Positions 6,096 to 12,178 of a DNA stretch of 14,431 nt are shown piece after piece. The stretch lies in the NCBI GenBank assembly GCA_937958315.1, contig CALFGH010000059.1, forward strand, positions 1 to 14,431. The letters run 5' to 3'. Position 1 is the first letter of the stretch; each line of letters starts with the position of its first letter. A program made the position numbers and the translations under genes. This DNA comes from an uncultured Collinsella sp. (GTDB taxonomy: Bacteria; Actinomycetota; Coriobacteriia; Coriobacteriales; Coriobacteriaceae). The notes under the pieces were generated by a model that did not search any database, was not told the origin of the DNA, and saw nothing but the letters and a program-made list of their open reading frames with translations.

Positions 6096-7019
6096 ATGAA
6101 TCAGATCATTCTCGCATCTCATGGCGGCCTGGCCGCAGGCGCCAAAGACACGCTCGAGATGGTTCTCGGCGACGTGTCGAACGTCCACGTCGTGTCGCTT
6201 GCTCGTGACGACAAGGAGCCCATCACCAATAAGGTGGACGCCATGATCGCCACGTTCAACGCGGACGACACCGTCTATGTGCTGACCGATATGCTCGGCA
6301 GCTCGGTCAACAACAGCATGGTCGAGCTTTCCAAGAACGGCACGAAGTTCACGGTTGTCAGCGGTTTCAACATTCCGCTGGCACTGACGCTCGCTATGAG
6401 CCCCGTTCCCGTCAAGGGCGCCGAGCTCGCAGCCCTCATCAACGAGGCCCGCACCGGTCTGACCAACCCCAACGCACCGGTCGAGGCTGCCGCGGCTCCC
6501 GCCAAGAAGGCCAAGGCGTCCCGTCACAGCTCCGGTCCCGCCAAGATCGTCCTCGCACGTCTTGACTACCGTCTGCTGCACGGCCAGGTCGTCTTTACCT
6601 GGACCACCAAGGTTCAGGCCGAGCGCATCATCGTCGTCGACAACGCTGCCGCCAACGATGACATCAAGAAGGGCGCTCTTAAGCTGGCCAAGCCTCAGGG
6701 CGTGCGCCTGAACGTCTTCACTGTCGAGCGTGCCCTCGCCAAGATGGACAAGCTCAACACCCTCGGCGAGCGCGTCATGTTCGTCTTTGGCAACACTGCC
6801 GAGATGCTGCAGTTCTGCCAGGGCTACAAGCTCGACGCCATCAACCTGGGCGCCACCGCCAACCACGACGGTGCCGATCAGGTCGGCGGCAAGGACAGCT
6901 CCGTCTTCCTCGACGCCACCCAGAAGGCCGACGTCAACCAGCTGCTCGACATGGGCATTAAGCTCTACGTCCAGCAGACCCCTACGTATCAGAGCGTCGA
7001 CATCGACGCCAAGCTGTAA
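6096..7019 (+). CDS. PTS mannose/fructose/sorbose family EIIAB fusion
   Basis: The cytosolic phosphotransfer subunit of a mannose-family permease. The EIIA domain is at 1-125, with phospho-accepting H9 in ASHGGLAAG and TDMLGSS at 64-70, as in ManX. An Ala/Pro/Lys-rich linker follows at about 126-148, then EIIB at 149-307 with RLDYRLLHGQ and phospho-accepting H162. Phosphate passes from HPr to H9, then H162, then to the sugar in the EIIC/EIID channel. Its 307 residues are close to E. coli ManX (about 323). AGGAGG precedes ATG 6096 by seven bases. It begins a tight run with EIIC (36-bp gap) and EIID (13-bp gap), and then, after 199 bp, the second SIS enzyme. The family is certain. The sugar is not shown by the sequence, but context points to a glycated amine rather than mannose. 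Confidence 0.95.
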   Translation: MNQIILASHGGLAAGAKDTLEMVLGDVSNVHVVSLARDDKEPITNKVDAMIATFNADDTVYVLTDMLGSSVNNSMVELSKNGTKFTVVSGFNIPLALTLAMSPVPVKGAELAALINEARTGLTNPNAPVEAAAAPAKKAKASRHSSGPAKIVLARLDYRLLHGQVVFTWTTKVQAERIIVVDNAAANDDIKKGALKLAKPQGVRLNVFTVERALAKMDKLNTLGERVMFVFGNTAEMLQFCQGYKLDAINLGATANHDGADQVGGKDSSVFLDATQKADVNQLLDMGIKLYVQQTPTYQSVDIDAKL

Positions 7020-7055
7020 TCAACCAGGCTTTTGCCTGACTGAAAGGAGAAGGGT

Positions 7056-7850
7056 ATGAATACGTTCATCAGTGCGGTGCTCGTCGGCCTCGTCGGCGTG
7101 TTCTGCATGTGGGACTCCCGCCTGCTCGGTCGTCTTAACTTCGAGCAGCCTCTCGTTGGCGCTACGCTCGTCGGTCTGCTGCTGGGCGATGTGCCCACCG
7201 GCCTTGCCGTCGGTGCTGCCGTCGAGCTCGTGTCCATGGGCCTGGTGCAGGTCGGCGCCGCCGTTCCGCCCGATATGGTCCTGGGCGGCATCGTGGCCGC
7301 TGCCTTTGCGTGCCTGACCGATGCTTCCGCCGAGACCGCCATGACGATCGCCATCCCGGTCGCCGTCTTGGGTCAGCTCCTCGGCATCGTGTTCCGTTCC
7401 ATCATCGCCGCCCTCACCCATGTGGCAGATAGCGCGATCGATAACGGAAAGTTCAAGACCGCCTACCGTATGCACATCTGCGCCGGCTCCGGTCTGTACG
7501 CCGTCATGTACTTCCTGCCGATCTTCCTCGCCGTCTTTGTTGGCACCGACCTGGTTCAGGCCATCGTCAACATGGTTCCCGAGTGGCTGTCCACTGGTCT
7601 TAACGTTTCGACCAAGATCATGACCGCCTACGGCTTGGCCCTGCTGCTCACCATGATGATCAAGAAGGGTATGACTCCGTTCCTGTTCATCGGTTTCCTG
7701 CTCGCCGCTTACCTCAACCTGTCCGTCATCGCGGTCGCTCTGATCGGTGTGTGCCTGGCTGTCGTCTTCATGGGCTTCAAGTTCAACGGTTCCCATGCAG
7801 CCGCCGGTGTCGATTCCGACTACGATCCGCTCGAAGACGACGAAGACTAA
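7056..7850 (+). CDS. PTS mannose-family EIIC membrane component
   Basis: One of the two membrane subunits forming the sugar channel. It has 264 residues, like ManY (about 266), and is hydrophobic throughout. The family signature is visible: an N-terminal helix, DSRLLGRLNFEQPLVGATLVG (20-40) with the QPLV element, GDVPTGLAVGAAVELVSMGLV (44-64), and PPDMVLGGIVAAAFA (71-85). It ends in an acidic cytosolic tail (SDYDPLEDDED). AGGAGAAGG lies just before ATG 7056. The 36-bp gap after EIIAB contains a small CAGGC/GCCTG hairpin with a TTTT loop. Its TAA stop runs into the GGAGG of the EIID gene, so the two are translationally close. Confidence 0.95.
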   Translation: MNTFISAVLVGLVGVFCMWDSRLLGRLNFEQPLVGATLVGLLLGDVPTGLAVGAAVELVSMGLVQVGAAVPPDMVLGGIVAAAFACLTDASAETAMTIAIPVAVLGQLLGIVFRSIIAALTHVADSAIDNGKFKTAYRMHICAGSGLYAVMYFLPIFLAVFVGTDLVQAIVNMVPEWLSTGLNVSTKIMTAYGLALLLTMMIKKGMTPFLFIGFLLAAYLNLSVIAVALIGVCLAVVFMGFKFNGSHAAAGVDSDYDPLEDDED

Positions 7851-7863
7851 GGAGGAACACACT

Positions 7864-8697
7864 ATGGCAACCGCAACCAAGGACGTGTCCCTGAACAAGA
7901 AGGTCAGCCAGTTCTTCTGGCGCTCCTGGGCCATCCAGGCCTCTTGGAACTACGAGCGTCAGATGAACATGGGCTTCCTCTACGGCATGGTTCCCACGCT
8001 CGATCGCCTCTATCCGGATGAGTCCGACCCCAAGCAGCTCGCTGCTAAGAAAGAGGCTTACCACCGTCACATGGCGTTCTACAACTGCACCCCGCAGACG
8101 AGCGCTTTCATCCTGGGCCTCGCCGCCTCCATGGAGGAGGAGTACGCCAAGGATCCCGAGAACTTCGATCCCGATTCGATCAACGCGGTCAAGACCTCCC
8201 TCATGGGCCCGCTTTCCGGCATCGGTGACTCCTTCTTCCAGGGCACCATCCGCGTTATCGCCTTTGGCCTGGGCGTTCAGCTGGCTCAGCAGGGCTCCAT
8301 CATGGGCCCGATCCTGGCCATGCTCATCTCCATCGTCCCCTCTGTGCTGATCACTTGGTTCGCAGCCAAGATGGGCTATCAGGGCGGCCACGAGTACCTG
8401 AGCAAGCTTCAGGGCGGCGACCTCATGGAGAAGCTCATGTATGTCTGCGGCATCGTGGGTCTTATGTCCGTGGGCGGCATGATCGCTACGCTGATCGGCG
8501 CCACCACCCCGCTGCAGTTCGCTGAGGGCACCGTCGTTATCCAGGACATCCTGGACGGCATGATGCCCCAGATGATCTCCCTTGGCCTCACTGGCCTTAT
8601 GTACTGGCTCATCAAGAAGAACGTCAACACCGGTTGGCTTCTCGTGATCGCCATCGTGGGCGGCATCGCCCTCTCCGCGGCCGGCATCCTGGCCTAG
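7864..8697 (+). CDS. PTS mannose-family EIID membrane component
   Basis: The EIID partner of the EIIC protein, 277 residues (ManZ is about 283). The first half is amphipathic and cytosolic and carries the hallmark FWRSWAIQASWNYERQMNMG at 18-37 and TSLMGPLSGIGDSFFQGT at 111-128. The membrane segments are in the second half (about 131-165, 191-212, 236-250 and 257-276). ATG 7864 is chosen because GGAGG (7851-7855) lies eight bases upstream. Longer in-frame starts would overlap the EIIC gene. The 199 bp that follow, before the second deglycase, carry two hairpins but no T-tract, so co-transcription is likely. Mannose-family permeases always need both EIIC and EIID, and both are intact here. Confidence 0.95.
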   Translation: MATATKDVSLNKKVSQFFWRSWAIQASWNYERQMNMGFLYGMVPTLDRLYPDESDPKQLAAKKEAYHRHMAFYNCTPQTSAFILGLAASMEEEYAKDPENFDPDSINAVKTSLMGPLSGIGDSFFQGTIRVIAFGLGVQLAQQGSIMGPILAMLISIVPSVLITWFAAKMGYQGGHEYLSKLQGGDLMEKLMYVCGIVGLMSVGGMIATLIGATTPLQFAEGTVVIQDILDGMMPQMISLGLTGLMYWLIKKNVNTGWLLVIAIVGGIALSAAGILA

Positions 8698-8727
8698 TCG
8701 CGACCAAGCGCTTAACCGCTTTCCCCC

Positions 8728-8766
8728 GGGGGCCTGCCTGGCATCCCATACCCCAGGCAGGCTTCC
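8728..8766 (+). other. Intercistronic hairpin between EIID and deglycase 2
   Basis: GCCTGCCTGG (8732-8741) pairs perfectly with CCAGGCAGGC (8753-8762), extendable with G-T pairs to 8728-8766. No T-tract follows, so it is more likely to set mRNA stability or partial termination between the PTS and deglycase parts of the transcript. Confidence 0.6.
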
Positions 8767-8775
8767 ATCCCTAAA

Positions 8776-8806
8776 ATGCGACAATGAGACAGTCCCTTTG
8801 TCGCAT
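8776..8806. repeat. Small GTCCC-core palindrome
   Basis: ATGCGACAA (8776-8784) pairs with TTGTCGCAT (8798-8806) around a 13-nt loop containing GACAGTCCC. The GTCCC-TTTGT arrangement recalls the hairpin at 2527-2567. Confidence 0.6.
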
Positions 8807-8896
8807 CCTTAACGGGCCGGCGACTCGGTCCAAACCACAGTAACCCTGCGAGCGTCCGGCAATGTGGCGCCGCAAAAATCGAAAGGAATGTGTCAG

Positions 8897-9880
8897 ATGT
8901 ACGAGATCGACCTTAACCTCCCTAAGCAGATCGTCGCTGACGTCCTGTCCAACCACGAGATCCACAGCGTCGCCTTCGTCGGCTGCGGTGCTTCCATGTC
9001 CGACCTTTACCCCGCCAAGTACTTCCTGGCCAACAACACGGACAAGCTGAACGTTCAGATCTTCACCGCTAACGAGTTCAACTACGACACGCCTTCCTGG
9101 GTCAACGAGCACACCTTCGTGATCACCTGCTCCCTCGGTGGCTCCACGCCCGAGACCGTCGAGGCCAACAAGACCGCCAAGAAGCACAACTGCCCGGTCG
9201 TCTCCCTCACCAACAAGGCTGGCTCCGCTCTGACCGTCGACGCCGACCACGTTATCGTTCACGGCTTCCACGCCAACTACGCTGCCAAGTGCGAGAAGCC
9301 CGGCTATGCCATCGCTCTTGCTCTCGAGATCCTTCAGCAGACCGAGGGCTATGACCACTACGAGGACATGATCACCGGCCTCACCAACGTCTTCGAGCTC
9401 TGCGAGAACGCCGCTCAGCACTGCAAGAAGCTCGCCAAGAAGTTCGCCGAGGACTTCAAGGACGACAAGATGATCTACTTCATGGCTTCCGGTGCCTCCG
9501 AGAAGATGGCTTACTCTAACGCCGCCTTCCTGTTCACCGAGATGCAGTGGATCGACGCCGCCGCCTACAACACCGGCGAGTACTTCCACGGCCCGTTCGA
9601 GGTTTCCACCGAGGGTAAGCCCTACGTCTTCCTCATGTCCGATGGCGCCACCCGTCCGATGGACGCCCGCGCCCTCACCTTCCTTGAGCGCATGGGCGCC
9701 AAGGTCGCTCTGATCGACTCCAAGGACTACGGCCTGGCTGACGCTGTGCCCGCGAGCGTCGTCACCTACTTCAACCCGCTGCTGCACCTCGCCGTTATGC
9801 GCGAGTACGGCAACCAGATCGCCGAGGCCCGTCAGCACCCGCTGACCATGCGTCGCTACATGTGGAAGCTTTCCTACTAA
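8897..9880 (+). CDS. SIS-domain sugar isomerase / Amadori-6-phosphate deglycase (FrlB/GfrE-like), deglycase 2
   Basis: A 327-residue paralogue of the first SIS protein, also with two SIS domains. SLGGSTPET at 79-87 is the phosphate-binding loop. E215 and H231 are 16 residues apart in EMQWIDAAAYNTGEYFHGP and correspond to the catalytic pair of GlmS and FrlB. The tail MRRYMWKLSY matches the first SIS protein. It keeps the canonical GEYFHGP where the first has CDFFHGP, so the two may act on different isomers, as GfrE and GfrF do on glucoselysine- and fructoselysine-6-phosphate. AAAGGA lies about nine bases before ATG 8897. An ATG at 8888 overlaps that site and GTG 8864 has none. Codon use is strongly biased to C-ending codons, a sign of high expression. 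It closes the PTS operon before a strong terminator. Confidence 0.88.
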   Translation: MYEIDLNLPKQIVADVLSNHEIHSVAFVGCGASMSDLYPAKYFLANNTDKLNVQIFTANEFNYDTPSWVNEHTFVITCSLGGSTPETVEANKTAKKHNCPVVSLTNKAGSALTVDADHVIVHGFHANYAAKCEKPGYAIALALEILQQTEGYDHYEDMITGLTNVFELCENAAQHCKKLAKKFAEDFKDDKMIYFMASGASEKMAYSNAAFLFTEMQWIDAAAYNTGEYFHGPFEVSTEGKPYVFLMSDGATRPMDARALTFLERMGAKVALIDSKDYGLADAVPASVVTYFNPLLHLAVMREYGNQIAEARQHPLTMRRYMWKLSY

Positions 9881-9913
9881 TCACAAGTAAGTAGACCTTA
9901 CGGGTTGATTGCG

Positions 9914-9946
9914 AGGGGATGGGGTTTGCGCCCCGTCCCCTTTTTT
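9914..9946 (+). terminator. Terminator of the PTS-deglycase operon
   Basis: An 11-bp stem (9914-9924 and 9931-9941, one G-T pair) with a TTTGCG loop is followed by six T residues. It ends only seven bases before the ribosome binding site of the next gene. Confidence 0.9.
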
Positions 9947-9966
9947 GTTCTTGAGAGGAGATGCGT

Positions 9967-10596
9967 ATGATCAAGGCAGTGCTGTTTGACATGGACGGCG
10001 TGCTGGTCGATACCGAGTGGTTCTACAACCGTCGTCGCGTGGCGTTTATGGAAGAGAAGGGGTTCCACTTTGACGAGATCCCCGATCTTTCGGGGTCTAA
10101 CGAGCCCGCCATTTGGGAGGCGCTGGTGCCCGACGATGTTGAGCTGCGCGAGCGTCTGCGCGTGGAGTACAAGCAGGTCTACAGCCCGGATCACCCCGTT
10201 CCGTATGCCGAGCTGCTCAACGAGCAGACGGAGCCGGTGATGCGCAAGCTGCACGAGCGCGGCGTGAAGTGTGCCATCGCGAGCTCGTCTTATCGTGAGC
10301 TCATTGACGAGCTGGTGGAGATTGCCGGTATCGCCGACGTGCTGGACTACACCATCAGCGGCCACGAGTGCAGTGCGTTTAAGCCCGACCCCGAGATCTA
10401 CCTGCGTGCCATGGAGGCGCTGGGGGTGGAGCCTGCCGAGTGCCTGGTTATCGAGGACTCGCCTTTAGGCATCGAGGCCGGCAAACGTTCCGGCGCCCGC
10501 GTCCTGGCGCTGCGTCCGCACGAGGGCGTCAACCTCGATCAATCGCGAGCCGATGCCGTTATCGATAATCTGACCGACATTTTGGCCGCTTTGTAG
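9967..10596 (+). CDS. HAD superfamily hydrolase, beta-phosphoglucomutase-like (subfamily IA)
   Basis: A 209-residue cytosolic HAD enzyme. Motif I is FDMDGVLVDTE with nucleophile D8 and acid D10, motif II is IASSS (S106), motif III is K139 in FKPDPEIY, and motif IV is IEDSPLGIEAG with E163 and D164. An alpha-helical cap lies between about 15 and 85. This pattern covers sugar-phosphate phosphatases and beta-phosphoglucomutases. ATG 9967 is preferred because GAGAGGAG ends six bases before it, whereas ATG 9961 directly abuts it. The gene follows the PTS operon terminator closely, so it may be expressed by read-through or from an unseen promoter. A role in dephosphorylating side products of the locus is possible but unproven. 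Confidence 0.88.
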   Translation: MIKAVLFDMDGVLVDTEWFYNRRRVAFMEEKGFHFDEIPDLSGSNEPAIWEALVPDDVELRERLRVEYKQVYSPDHPVPYAELLNEQTEPVMRKLHERGVKCAIASSSYRELIDELVEIAGIADVLDYTISGHECSAFKPDPEIYLRAMEALGVEPAECLVIEDSPLGIEAGKRSGARVLALRPHEGVNLDQSRADAVIDNLTDILAAL

Positions 10597-10653
10597 TGTC
10601 AATCCGCCGCGAGAAGCACGGGTTCAAACGTTTTTTGTGGTGGACTGGCTCAA

Positions 10654-10687
10654 TTTGGTTTCGATTTTGATCCGTTTGGCTTCGATT
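10654..10687. repeat. Two 13-bp direct repeats with 21-bp period
   Basis: TTTGGTTTCGATT (10654-10666) and TTTGGCTTCGATT (10675-10687) differ at one base and are spaced by two helical turns, ending seven bases before the large palindrome. Confidence 0.6.
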
Positions 10688-10693
10688 CGGGCT

Positions 10694-10812
10694 AAGTGAG
10701 TAGACTTTTTGGCGCAGGCCGAGCACAATGCATATCTTCCTTTGTAAAACCGCAGGTCACAGGGGTGGCGGTTTTGGGTGTGCTCGACAGATCGTAAAAA
10801 GTCTACTCACTT
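10694..10812. repeat. 119-nt element with three nested inverted repeats
   Basis: The outer arms are a perfect 17-bp pair (10694-10710 and 10796-10812; AAGTGAGTAGACTTTTT). Inside are CGAGCACA/TGTGCTCG (10720-10727 and 10779-10786) and AAAACCGC/GCGGTTTT (10746-10753 and 10768-10775). The three stems nest without crossing, so the whole element can fold as one long hairpin. It may be a MITE-like element or a structured RNA. Confidence 0.85.
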
Positions 10813-10897
10813 GTAATTTGGGCCTTTGGTCGTGGGGGTTGCTGGTCCCGCTTTGGTTGTCGAGGGAGGGTGAATTGAAGCGCCCCCGCACGCTCCA

Positions 10898-10906
10898 TGC
10901 TACAAT
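10898..10906 (+). promoter_or_regulatory. Extended -10 promoter for YitT-family gene
   Basis: TGCTACAAT is an extended -10 element about 45 bases before the start codon. TTGAAG at 10875-10880 is the nearest -35-like hexamer, but the 20-bp spacer is long. Confidence 0.45.
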
Positions 10907-10951
10907 CGCGGGCATGCCCCACAACTAGATTTGCCTTCGAAAGGAGCCTCC

Positions 10952-11959
10952 GTGGCGAACGCCATCGATCAGCTCACGGACCGCGTGCTCGTGCTCGGCC
11001 GCCTCACCATCGTCCGCCGCGCCATTACTGCCGTGGCGGTCACAATTTCCGCCGTTCTCCAGACATTTCTGATCCAGGCGTTCATTCAGCCCGCCGACCT
11101 GCTTCCGAGCGGTCTCACCGGCGTCGCGGTCCTGCTCGATCGCGTTACTTCGCTTGGCGGCGTTCACATCGACATCTCGCTCGGTATGCTTGCGCTCAAC
11201 ATCCCCGTGGCGCTCCTATGCTGGAGCGGCATTAGCAAACGCTTCGTCATCTTCTCGATGATGCAGGTCGTGCTTTCATCGCTGTTCCTCAACGTCTTTC
11301 ACTTCGCTCCGTTTTTGGGCGACAAGATCATGCTCATCATTTTTGGCGGCGTGGTCTCGGGTCTGGGCGCTGCCATCGCGCTCAAGTCCGGCGCATCCAC
11401 CGGCGGCACCGACTTTATCGCGCTGTGGGTCTCCAACCACACGGGCAAGACCATCTGGGGCGTCATCTTTGGTTTCAACTGCTTTATCCTGGCGATCTTT
11501 GGTTTTATGTTTGGCTGGGACAAGGCAGCGTACTCCATCGTGTTCCAGTTTATTTCGACCAAGACCATTGACAGCTTCTATCGTCGCTACGACCGCGTGA
11601 CGCTGCAGATTACGACGCACAAGGCGGACGAGGTCATGACCGCCTATGTTGACCATTTTCAGCACGGCATTAGCTGTGCCGAGGTCATCGGCGGATACAG
11701 CCGCGAAAAGATGTACCTGCTGCACGCCGTTGTCTCAACCTACGAGAGCCAGGACATTATCAAGCTGGTGTGCGACATTGATCCCGGCGCCGTGATCAAT
11801 GTGTTCCACACGCTCAACTTTGTGGGCGGCTGGTGGGGCGGTCATGTCGACGAGCCCATGCCCACGGCCGTACCCGATCCCGACAAGCCCGCGCGCATGG
11901 CCAGCAGGCAGGCGCGCCTCAGCGAGCAGGACAGCCTGCAGCAGGACGACGGCAGGTAG
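10952..11959 (+). CDS. YitT family membrane protein (DUF2179 C-terminal domain)
   Basis: A 335-residue membrane protein of the YitT family. There are five or six hydrophobic segments in residues 20-200, the family's GLTGVAVLL (54-62) and GASTGGTDFIA (about 148-158), and a soluble C-terminal DUF2179 domain from about 210 (RVTLQITTHKADEV). The tail after about 300 is polar and probably disordered. GTG 10952 is chosen because AAGGAG (10941-10946) precedes it by five bases. A TTG at 10931 in the same frame lies before that site. It has its own promoter and terminator, so it is likely monocistronic. The molecular function of YitT proteins is not established, and no link to the sugar locus is visible apart from position. 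Confidence 0.88.
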   Translation: MANAIDQLTDRVLVLGRLTIVRRAITAVAVTISAVLQTFLIQAFIQPADLLPSGLTGVAVLLDRVTSLGGVHIDISLGMLALNIPVALLCWSGISKRFVIFSMMQVVLSSLFLNVFHFAPFLGDKIMLIIFGGVVSGLGAAIALKSGASTGGTDFIALWVSNHTGKTIWGVIFGFNCFILAIFGFMFGWDKAAYSIVFQFISTKTIDSFYRRYDRVTLQITTHKADEVMTAYVDHFQHGISCAEVIGGYSREKMYLLHAVVSTYESQDIIKLVCDIDPGAVINVFHTLNFVGGWWGGHVDEPMPTAVPDPDKPARMASRQARLSEQDSLQQDDGR

Positions 11960-12000
11960 GGTATTGGCATTTTGCCGGCCTGGCGCAACCCTTCCGTATG

Positions 12001-12042
12001 AGCCCCTCGAAAGCCTCGCTGCTTTCGAGGGGCTTTCGTTTT
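12001..12042 (+). terminator. Terminator after YitT-family gene
   Basis: A perfect 14-bp stem (AGCCCCTCGAAAGC at 12001-12014 and its complement at 12021-12034) with a 6-nt loop is followed by TTCGTTTTCC. Confidence 0.88.
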
Positions 12043-12053
12043 CCCAGATAAAA

Positions 12054-12086
12054 CCTACCAAAATGAAGCTGTCGCTTTTTGGTAGG
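12054..12086 (-). other. CCTACCAAAA hairpin upstream of GntR2
   Basis: Perfect 10-bp arms (12054-12063 and 12077-12086) enclose a 13-nt loop. On the minus strand it is followed by TTTTATCT, like a terminator, although no minus-strand gene ends here. On the plus strand no T-tract follows. Confidence 0.5.
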
Positions 12087-12118
12087 GAGGGTGTATCGTT
12101 TTATCATTATGAGGTAAC

Positions 12119-12166
12119 ATGAAACTAGACGTTATATACGTATTAGTTATTTCGATATTTCGATAA
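12119..12166 (+). CDS. Possible 15-codon leader peptide before GntR2
   Basis: The frame ATG AAA CTA GAC ... CGA TAA encodes MKLDVIYVLVISIFR. GAGG (12111-12114) lies four bases upstream. It ends 12 bases before the regulator start, is in the same frame, and overlaps the operator-like site. If transcription starts inside the operator it would not be made, so support is weak. Confidence 0.2.
   Translation: MKLDVIYVLVISIFR
12129..12141. promoter_or_regulatory. Operator-like palindrome ACGTTATATACGT before GntR2
   Basis: This 13-bp near-perfect palindrome (ACGT arms) matches the minus-strand core at the EamA promoter at 10 of 13 bases, and resembles the sites at the first deglycase, regulator 1 and the PTS genes. 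It lies 37 bases before the start codon, suggesting autoregulation. Confidence 0.5.
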
Positions 12167-12178
12167 GAGTGATCAGAT

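Larger units (their letters stand above)
10597..10951. other. 355-nt spacer with direct repeats and large nested palindrome
   Basis: No gene is supported. It carries a pair of 13-bp direct repeats, a 119-nt nested inverted repeat, and a promoter for the YitT gene. A 66-codon frame at 10728-10928 has no ribosome binding site and starts inside the palindrome. Confidence 0.7.

Noticed and set aside
6096..8697. Reading the PTS genes as a mannose transporter (manXYZ)
   Set aside because: The family name does not set the substrate. The paired SIS deglycases and GntR/UTRA regulators, and the lack of a mannose-6-phosphate isomerase gene, favour a glycated amine.
8771..9838. Long minus-strand open frame opposite deglycase 2
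   Set aside because: It is a shadow of a strongly codon-biased gene with clear catalytic motifs on the plus strand. The antisense product is low-complexity.
10728..10928. 66-codon plus-strand frame in the HAD-YitT spacer
   Set aside because: The start lies inside the nested palindrome, no ribosome binding site precedes it, and codon use differs from the surrounding genes.
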